NCBI GenBank assembly: GCA_037176845.1
Contig: JAYKXP010000046.1
Location: 362,039 to 426,038 of the forward strand
DNA length: 64,000 nt
Direction: 5' to 3'
From: Paramarasmius palmivorus
Lineage: Eukaryota > Basidiomycota > Agaricomycetes > Agaricales > Marasmiaceae
Shown: piece after piece, positions 56,566 to 64,000 of the stretch
Layout of the letters: the number at the start of each line of letters is the position of its first letter
Position numbering within the stretch: position 1 is the first letter of the stretch
Program-made: the position numbers and the translations under genes
Notes under the pieces: model-generated
Database searches by the model: none
Told to the model about the DNA's origin: nothing
The model's input: the letters and a program-made list of their open reading frames with translations, nothing else

Positions 56566-58493
56566 ATGCCATCCTCGCTAGAATTGACGATGGGGGCAGC
56601 TTTTGTCGGCGGAATAGTACAAGTATTGTGCGTGCTCCAATCCTGTTATCTAGCTAGTACGCTGACCTATCTTCCATTTACTAGTTTAGTGAGCCTCGCG
56701 ACTGCACAAACTTTCATATTCTTCAAGACCAGCAACGGCGTCCACTATTTGAACCAATGGGCGGTGAGTTTGAATTGTTAGCCAAGTCTAAACAACGTGA
56801 CCTGACAGCCGGCAGGTCTTTGTGCTATGGTGTGCCCAACTCTTCTCTATGAACTTGAGATTTCGATTCACCTGTGTCAAAGGGCTCTGGCTGTTCTCCA
56901 CGCTATATCGGTTATTCATGTCACGTTCCACTACCTCGTTACGAGGCAAGCTGATATTGGGGGGCCCATAGTATGGAGCTTTCTCGTAAGTTGAATCGCA
57001 TACTGTGATTCTTTATTGATAACTGACTGCATCTCAAGTTAGAGTCAAGCCTTGAGGCCCGTAACATTCTAGTCTGTTTTATCAAATTATGTTGACACTC
57101 TCCTAGTTGCTTCTGACCAACCTAACGCAAATGTATGTGCAGCACTTTTTCATTCAGATGTACCCATCTCAAATCTACTTAGTTTATATGCAACAAGGCT
57201 CTGGCAGCGTGAGTGATCTCCATGCCTATTGATCCAGGTACTAGGGTCTAAGGGATTGCGGCGCTAGTGACGAGAGGAACTTTGGAACGGTTACTGCTGT
57301 TTGCCCCAACTGTATGTGCCTTTACCTTCCTTCCTTGAGTTCAAAGATAAAACTAACTCCGACTTTCAATACTCGAAGGGTGTGCTTATTGCTTTGAACC
57401 TTGGTATGTATGCCTACTACCTCACATGGAGTGATAGGTTTATTGTCACTTCTATCAGGGCTAAACATATGTCAGTACCTCTCTCTTGTCGAGCGAGCCC
57501 CAAGACAACTAATCATGTTGATCTAGATCTGCCACTGGAGATGTAAGTTCCCGAGCATTGCTGGCGCATACATACTAACGGGCTTCCTAGTTCCCATGTA
57601 GAAACTATGGCTGGAATAGCGCATGTTCAATACACAGTAAGAAACATCTTTTCCAGGTAGATTCAAGCGTTGATTGAATGTGCTCGAACAGTGGGCAGTC
57701 AAACTTGACTTTATTGCAACCTCGATTATTGACTTCATCCTGTCAATTGCTCTGGTATATAAACTTGCGAAAGCTAGTAAAAGACTGGACTGGTAAGTGA
57801 TTCCACGAGTATCACCAGATTGGAAGCCTAACTGTATGACTAGGACTGATAGGAGCTTTGATGTTGTGCTGGCATATGCACTCAACACCGGGATTTTTGC
57901 CAGGTAATTCATGGTCTTTCAGGTATTCTCAAGTATTACTAAAATGCACTAGTTTTTTTTCTTTGACCTGTCCCATATCGGTGAGCATCGACATACCTCT
58001 GAGTGGCTTGCTTGATGCCAGCTGTTACCTAGTATACGCTCATGCCCGATAACCTGGTTTTCCTTGCCCTAAGAATCATCTTGACGGGCCTATATGTGAA
58101 TTCGTTACTCGCCATGTAACTCTGAGTCTTCGGATTTGGACTTGAAGAATGTTTACTAATATGCTCGTCTATAGGCTCAACACCAAATATTACTTCCAGA
58201 AGTCTGAAGGTCATATTACTGCCGTCAATGTTGCTACACCTTCCCACGCAAGACTCCATACTCGACGGGAGTATGATCAACAACTTCATTCTTCGCCCTC
58301 CACTTCATCTACGAATAAAGCTACGATCAATGAGGTTGGGCTCCCGTTATTTCATCCGGCAGATGATCACCAGGTAAGAACACATCTCTGAGATGATAAA
58401 TATGCTCACAGATAACCCCAGAGAAAGACTAGCATTCAATTAATGCAGGTCAAAGTTACGAAGGAGAGGTTAGCTGACCATGATGATGAATGA
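56566..58493 (+). CDS. DUF6534-domain seven-helix membrane protein
   Basis: Predicted multi-pass protein of the basidiomycete DUF6534 family, function unknown. MPSSLELTMGAAFVGGIVQ starts the first helix; then SLATAQTFIFFKTSNGVHYL, NQWA then VFVLWC, LAVLHAISVIHVTFHYLVTR with QADIGGPIVWSFL, then IAALVTRGTLERLLLFAPT, VLIALNLGMYAYYLTWSD. The diagnostic part is well preserved: DFIATSIIDFILSIALVYKL, KASKRLDWTDRSFDVVLAYA, LNTGIFA, PDNLVFLALRIILTGLYVNS, LLAMLNTKYYFQK (the usual C-terminal N-S-L-L-A-x-L-N block), then a Ser/His-rich tail ending VKVTKERLADHDDE with TGA at 58491-58493. At least ten small exons; several boundaries between 56980 and 57700 are uncertain. One of two DUF6534 genes bracketing the metabolic set. 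Confidence 0.75.
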
Positions 58494-59162
58494 CATCCAC
58501 CAAATGCCCTCAAATTATAAACCCGATTCGCGTTAATGCCGGTGCATGATCCACGTTAACTTAGGGGAAGATTCAATAAATGATGCTCGTTGGACTACGA
58601 CGGGAACTGAGGAGTAGAGGACCGGGATGATCGATGACATTGATTACCCGTAGCGCTAACTACTCGAACCTGGATTCGGAGATTAAGAAATCAATGCGAA
58701 AATTGAAAACAGGTGTTCAATGCAACTCTGCCTATTTTGCATTGATGGTTATACGTACGTGCTTCCCAGAGTGTCAAAGAGCATTCTATCCTGCTGCTGG
58801 AAATATCATATTTCCATTTTTCTCTAGCGTAGGAATAATATTTTTTCACAGCCCTGAAAGCACGTGAGTATCGAGGAACGATTGCAGTGTCTGAGTCTCT
58901 GGTCATTGGTCAACAAAGGAGACACTCGAAGCTCTTGAATACATTTTTGTGCTAAAAAAATCCATTATTAGTAATCGGATTCATGTCGAAGAGTTTCGGG
59001 GGCAGCCGCCTGGGAAAACGACAGATAAGGTAACAGGGCCCATCATAATTCAGATACCGCGCCGGGCGGCGTCGGGATACAGTGCCCACGAAAAGTGAAC
59101 ATTGTGGGAATAAATATCCAAAGATGTAAAGTAGACAAGAATAGGCCATAACCCTCATAACT
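58494..59162. other. Intergenic region before the satellite
   Basis: About 670 bases. An open frame 58634-58867 (+) has no recognised content. No palindromic unit seen before 59163. Confidence 0.45.
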
Positions 59163-60900
59163 CTCGGCGAACACACGCTCACTCTGTATCTTCATAAATC
59201 TCGGCGACTACACGCCCACTCTGTACCATTACCCATTCCAGCGTCCATGCGCTGAGCATGAGCATCTACCACCATTTCCAAAGACTCGGCGAGTCCTCGC
59301 TGGGATCGTTCCCTTTCACGGGTCTCGGCGATGCCACGCTCAGGTGTTAACGGTTGCTTTGACCAGTGGGTCCGACCATCGGTCAGTTCAGTCACGTCTG
59401 TTTTACATCTCACTCAATGCTGTATATATGTCTAGCCTTCACAATCTTTCCTTCACGGCTCAGCGATGCATCGCTGACTACACCACTGGTATTCATGTCA
59501 GCGTCTCTTCGCCCAGTTCCACTCTTCCCCCACACTCGGCGTTGAATCGCTGAGTTTTACCACCATATTTATCTCAGCGATCAATCCCTCAGCTTCACTC
59601 CTTCCACGGACTCGGCGTTGAATCGCTGAGTACACCAACATCATCAATCTCAGCGTCTCTTCGCCCAGTTCCACTCTTCCCCTACACTCGGCGTTGAATC
59701 GCTGAGCTGTACCACCATAGCTATCTCAGCGACCAATCCCTCAGTTTCACTCCTTCCACGTACTCAGCGTTGAATCGCTGAGTACACCAACATCATCAAT
59801 CTCAGCGTCTCTTCGCCCAGTTCCACTCTTCCCTTACACTCAGCGTTGAATCGCTGAGTTGTACCACCATATTTATCTCAGCGATCAATCCCTCAGTTCA
59901 CTTCGAATTCCCATACTCGGCGTTGAATCGCTGGGTTTTACCACCATATGTATCTCAGCGACCAATCCCTCAGCTTCACTCCTTCCACGAACTCGGCGTT
60001 GAATCGCTGAGTACACCAACATCATCAATCTCAGCGTCTCTTCGCCCAGTTCCACTCTTCCCCTACACTCGGCGTTGAATCGCTGAGTTTTACCACCATA
60101 CCTATCTCAGCGACCAATCGCTCAGTTTCACTCCTTCCACGAACTCGGCGTTGAATCGCTGGGGTTTACCACCATATGTATCTCAGCGACCAATCCCTCA
60201 GCTTCACTCCTTCCACGAACTCGGCGTTGAATCGCTGAGTACACCAACATCATCAATCTCAGCGTCTCTTCGCCCAGTTCCACTCTTCCCCTACACTCGG
60301 CGTTGAATCGCTGAGTTTTACCACCATATTTATCTCAGCGACCAATCCCTCAGCTTCACTCCTTCCACGGACTCGGCGTTGAATCGCTGAGTACACCATC
60401 ATCCATCTCAGCCTCCGTTGTTCCTCGCACATGTCCACTAGTTTTGCACAGGGTCTCACACACCGAATGACCATTGGCTCCGCCAGGTATGTCTACACAC
60501 CCATACCATATTGTATCACGCTAAATCTCTTTTCCAGTGTGCACATGCTTATAAGAGTTATACGTATTGGGCTATTTAACCCAGCGCTCCATCGCTGGCT
60601 CCACACACATTTATCACAGCGTCTCCTCGCTCAGTCCGCCTCCCGCATTTATCTCAGCGACCCATCGCTCACTGTCACCACTTCCACTCACTCAGTGTTG
60701 TGTCGCTGGGTCTCCAACTGCCCAGTAATCTCAGCGACCACTCGCCCACTTCTTTCCTTTCTCAGGACTCGTCGTAGAATCGCTGAGACCACCAATTATT
60801 CCCGGCGTTCGTCGCCCAGTTCCACACGTTCAGACTCGGCGTTGCAACGCTGACATCCTGTGTCCCTTGCTGCTGCACAGCGTGTAATCGCCGAGGCACA
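59163..60900. repeat. Tandem satellite of ~38-bp palindromic units arranged as 76-bp dimers
   Basis: Core array 59535-60410: the string CTCGGCGTTGAATCGCTGAG (or CTCAGCG...) recurs at 59535, 59611, 59689, 59763, 59839, 59916, 59992, 60068, 60144, 60220, 60296 and 60372, spacing 74-78 and mostly 76. Half-way between sits a second related unit (CTCAGCGTCTCTTCGCCCAG or CTCAGCGACCAATCCCTCAG), giving a 38-bp monomer. The monomer opens with a 7-6-7 inverted repeat, CTCRGCG/N6/CGCTGAG, followed by an 18-base spacer of two or three types. Looser copies at the same ~38-bp pitch extend left (59163, 59200, 59238, 59285, 59324, 59459, 59498) and right (about 60583-60900). 38 is not a multiple of 3, so this is not a protein repeat. 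Confidence 0.95.
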
Positions 60901-62335
60901 TGCCATCCTCACTCCCAATACCGCTCACTAGCCACCAAACCCAAACCGCCTCACTTTTCTCGTATTCACCACTGGCACTCTGCCATGTTGGCACGTTCCC
61001 ACAACACCAAGCTCGCAGAGCCACTCGTACATGTTATCTATCACTAGTAAATCTCCACCATTTCACGTCTCTCTGAGAGTCTACTGTCCACACCAGCGCA
61101 GTTCCTAGTCTGGTAATGACGGACTTGTGCTTTATTTGCTTATATATCCCTATTATGATTAGTATCTGTACCTATGAAGCATTGAGTGCCCAGCCAAATG
61201 TCAATCCTTTACATTCCCCAAAATTTCTTGCACGACATCGCACAATTGCACCATCACCACCACCACCACCACCAATTTTCCTGCACACCTCCGCCTCACC
61301 CTATACAATACCCCTCGCACTATGCAGTCTCCTCACACCACGACAAATCACCAGTGCAATCATCCCCTAACGAGCTTCTGGCGCGGATTGTTTGCCAAGC
61401 TCTGGATTTTTTCCCTGACTGCTCCGATATCCTCAGCCGTCGTGAATCTGCTCTCCCTTTTGCTCACAGTAAACGCATCCACGCTATCGTCATTCTCAAT
61501 GCACCCTTCCATCGTATATCCCTTAACTGCTGGCGAGCAGACGACGATGAACGCTGTCATCACGATCCCGCCTCCACATCCTTCCTCATCTTTTCTAATT
61601 GAAAATGCCAACATCCCTCGAACTCGACATGACCTCTCACCAAGCCACACCGAGAGTGACACCGAGAGTGACGAAGGACGCAGCTTGAGCCCAACACAGC
61701 ACGACGAACCCAGCAGTCCCATGTCTTTTTTTACAACCTTTTTTTCGATATTCTCCTTCACCGTCAATGGGGCGAACTGAAGATCACCACCTGCTGGGGC
61801 TTTGATCGGATTTGTGATTTACTCGACAAAGAAATTCCTCCCGGACACATCCACAGTATCCACCCGATTCGAAAATGGCGTAATCGAACGGCGATGGGGG
61901 CGACACTCTATTTTCCCCGGTCTTCTCAACATCCTCGCTCTATTCGTCAGCTTCGAGGCACCCTGTCCACCGCGACATGGGGGTGGTATCCCCTACCTCA
62001 ACACGTCGACATTCAGGCCCCGCCTCCCCTCATTACCACCCTTACAATCTCGATTCCAGCACTATAGCCGTTCTTCCAGGTTGTTGTAGCGCGTTTTGCC
62101 GAGCCTTCAGTCCGTCCAACTCAACTTATCCTTTGGTGATTGGACTCTTCGACCTGAACGGCGGTGGTCAATGGGTGATGTTTGCCTTCCTCTCACCTAC
62201 CAATTCCTGGAATTTATCATTACCACTGAGCCCACACTCATCATTTCCACGCATTCTTCAATATCTCGTGGTGCCTGGCTTCGCTCATTGTCCGATTGAA
62301 TGGTCCGCTCCGAGAGTCCTACAACCATGTAAAAG

Positions 62336-62368
62336 AAAAAAAAAAAAAAAAAAAAAATTTTTTTTTTT
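62336..62368. repeat. Palindromic homopolymer junction, 22 A followed by 11 T
   Basis: Uninterrupted 22 A (62336-62357) followed directly by 11 T (62358-62368), a self-complementary tract preceded by AAAAG. Confidence 0.95.
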
Positions 62369-62829
62369 GACGGTATCCGCGCCCTAATTCGTCGTACCTC
62401 TACATCCCTCCGCCTACTTCACCTTCCATAACCTCCAACCAAGCGGAGCATTACGACGGCGAGGAATTCGCTGACATGCTTATCAGCTGTCAATTTGCTC
62501 TTTCCGGCTTTCAATTTCCAATATCGTGGGTTTGACCTGTGGTACGATGAAGACACTCCTTCCGACGGGAACTGGGGACCTATACCAACCTGGGGGTCCA
62601 CAGACAGTTTTTGACCAGCCCGCACCCAGCGGTTCTGGCTAACTTCAGTATGTGGTCGGGCAGTGAATAAGGAGCGACACCTCAATATTCTTCTCTTCGT
62701 TTATTACCATTCCGTACTTATAGATATCTAACAGCAACCAAATCCATTCCCTGTAACTACTCGTACAATTTATTGATCCGAGTTCATCCTCTTATCTCTG
62801 ATAAACCTGCCAAATTGGGACATTTGTGA

Positions 62830-62849
62830 CTCAGCGGTGATACGCTGGG
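62830..62849. repeat. Isolated copy of the satellite palindrome
   Basis: CTCAGCG-GTGATA-CGCTGGG matches the 7-6-7 architecture of the 59-61 kb array with one stem mismatch, about 1.9 kb beyond its end. Confidence 0.6.
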
Positions 62850-63432
62850 TTTGATCCGACTGCCTTCCTTGCCACCCAGCACAACGGTTCTCAGCCTGCG
62901 CTCGCTATTCTCCCAGTCCCTATTGTTTTTTCATCCCATCCTTTCCTATGTCCAGCCCATTATGTCCTCTGAAATTCCAATTCTCGTTCTACGAGTCCAA
63001 TCACATCACGTCACACCCGCAATTTCCCGCAATTCGTCGGAACAAATCCAGACATTGGCTGACTCAGACATTCTACTCTTTTTTTCTCCCATTCACCTCT
63101 CCACTGCTATACGTTCAACACTGGCACTTTGCCCATCGCGTTGTTCTATAAACACCCACAGGCCCGACAGCACATCTGATAAAGCTTCACTTGCGTAACG
63201 AAACAGCTTCTCTGTATCTCTATTTCTCTGCCTCTTGCTCAGTGAGTCGCACCGAGTACAAGAAACCTTCCAATCTTATAAGTTCGATTTTCCAGCGTAT
63301 CACTACATGCAATCCCGATTGTCACAAGCCGACTCTTCACTCGAAGCCCTCCATTGAGTAGAGTCTTTTCATCATAACAGCACTAAACCCAAGTTGATCA
63401 AGCCTCCATTCAGATTTAATATCAGCGAAAGC

Positions 63433-64000
63433 ATGCCCAAAGTCATCCAGTCCTCCGGAAGACGTCAATGTGAGACCGGTCCACCCCACAACCAACTAAC
63501 AGCGTACGTTACCAATCTGCGGACATCCCCACAATTTGCTCGTCCTCAACCCTCTTCACCAGTCAGATCGACGGAGAGATTTCGCGATTTTCCTGCCGAG
63601 ATCATACGCGAGATAGTGTCGCACTGCCTGGTCACCGGATATTCTTATATTGTTTTTTTTTTTTTTTACTTTCGACAGCACCACCACCTACGGCGAGGCG
63701 ACAACAAAAGAACCATTGGAATCGCTCATATCTCCCAGCGATTTCGACAGGCCACCTCTGTCAAATCCTGGGCAACTTGGCACATTACTCTCAAAAAGGA
63801 CCCCAAGAATGTTACTCTCACTCAATCGTCAAATTCGCTTCCTCTCTTTTTCCTCAGTCTCGCACGTAGACATCCCCTTAACCTCACCAACCAACTATTG
63901 TCATCACAGACATTGTATGATTTGCCCATTCCTCACGTCCGTGCACTCTTGCTCCATGCCTGGATTACGTCATGGAACGTTCCTCGGGTCGCTTCAATCA
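63433..64000 (+). CDS. F-box protein, 5' part (continues past the window)
   Basis: Substrate-receptor-type protein for SCF ubiquitin ligases. ATG at 63433 (MPKVIQSSGRRQCETG); the frame is open to the window edge, 189 codons, no stop. F-box core at residues about 49-66: FRDFPAEIIREIVSHCL. Typical follow-up: IAHISQRFRQATSVKSWATW. A 15-T run (63653-63667) lies inside the frame and encodes VFFFFY; the downstream part reads correctly only with this exact T count, so polymerase slippage or sequencing error here would break it. Leucine-rich stretches after residue 140 (PLFFLSLARRHPLNLTNQLL, HVRALLLHAWITSW) fit the usual LRR-like C-terminal region. Confidence 0.75.
   Translation, partial: MPKVIQSSGRRQCETGPPHNQLTAYVTNLRTSPQFARPQPSSPVRSTERFRDFPAEIIREIVSHCLVTGYSYIVFFFFYFRQHHHLRRGDNKRTIGIAHISQRFRQATSVKSWATWHITLKKDPKNVTLTQSSNSLPLFFLSLARRHPLNLTNQLLSSQTLYDLPIPHVRALLLHAWITSWNVPRVASI

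Larger units (their letters stand above)
60901..63432. other. Low-complexity region, possible remnants of F-box-type coding sequence
   Basis: About 2.5 kb with (CAC)n at about 61246-61276, the A/T palindrome at 62336-62368 and an isolated 7-6-7 palindrome at 62830. Protein-like fragments on the plus strand include NELLARIVCQALDFF (61368-61412, F-box-like), SVQLNLSFGDWTLRPERRWS (about 62100) and FQYRGFDLWYDEDTPSDGNW (about 62515-62580, then a stop at 62610). They lie in different frames with no clear introns, so a decayed gene or a poorly resolved one is equally possible. Confidence 0.35.

Noticed and set aside
59535..60410. CRISPR-like regular repeats
   Set aside because: The spacers are themselves repeated, the unit is dimeric, no cas genes exist and the genome is eukaryotic.
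59344..60853. Open frames across the satellite (59344-59553, 60259-60474, 60431-60853)
   Set aside because: The 38-bp unit is not divisible by three, so frames change every unit; these are accidental openings.
61199..61602. Frame with eight consecutive His, possible metal-binding protein
   Set aside because: The His run is encoded by a (CAC)n microsatellite and the remainder does not resolve into a gene, apart from a weak F-box-like fragment.
1..64000. Transposable elements (reverse transcriptase, integrase, long terminal repeats, terminal inverted repeats)
   Set aside because: No such motif or long repeat pair was visible by eye; a systematic self-alignment was not possible here.
1..64000. 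tRNA or rRNA genes
   Set aside because: No stretch resembling the conserved A and B boxes at proper spacing was noticed; a dedicated covariance search would be decisive.

Overview
The window looks like nuclear DNA from a filamentous mushroom-forming fungus (Basidiomycota, probably Agaricomycetes). Genes are dense, sit on both strands and are cut by many short introns (about 45-60 bases, GT...AG) separating small exons. Several families are typical of that group: DUF6534 membrane proteins, a TPR/CCCH protein, adenylate-forming reductase-like enzymes, and PL14 and P450 duplicates. I rebuilt splice sites by reading frames across the junctions; where every junction keeps phase I say so. No transcript or database was consulted.

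Left part (1-31 kb), mostly housekeeping and conserved genes: a 3'-truncated ENA-type cation ATPase (-); a secreted polysaccharide-lyase-14-like protein (+); a PP2C phosphatase (-); an unrecognised membrane-protein candidate (-); a TPR + CCCH protein with three copies of an unnamed domain (+); a dienelactone hydrolase (+) convergent with a second PL14-like gene (-); a P450 (-); a CHFR-like RING/PBZ ubiquitin ligase (+); a GT28 sterol-glucosyltransferase-like gene (+) convergent with a class I histone deacetylase (-); a GFA-domain protein (-); and a serine-rich orphan (+).

Middle part (32-58 kb), accessory: a decayed gene, a second P450 (+) whose seven downstream exons equal those of the first P450 in length, a DUF6534 membrane-protein gene (-), then a compact set of metabolic genes. 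These are an alpha/beta hydrolase (+), a PLP class V aminotransferase-like enzyme (-) divergent from a lone adenylation-domain protein (+), an O-methyltransferase (+), a DHA2-type MFS transporter (+) and an FMO-type flavin monooxygenase (+), followed by another DUF6534 gene (+). I read this as a candidate secondary-metabolite cluster: activation of a carboxylic substrate, PLP chemistry, N- or C-oxidation, O-methylation and export. Its adenylating enzyme lacks carrier and reductase domains and has an altered core A3 loop. The product cannot be predicted.

Right part (59-64 kb): a non-coding satellite built from about 38-bp units, each opening with an imperfect 7-6-7 palindrome (CTCAGCG/N6/CGCTGAG), arranged as 76-bp dimers with looser copies on both sides; then a low-complexity stretch with a 22-A/11-T palindrome; and finally the 5' part of an F-box protein gene that runs off the edge. 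The hairpin satellite and the metabolic cluster are the parts most worth pursuing.
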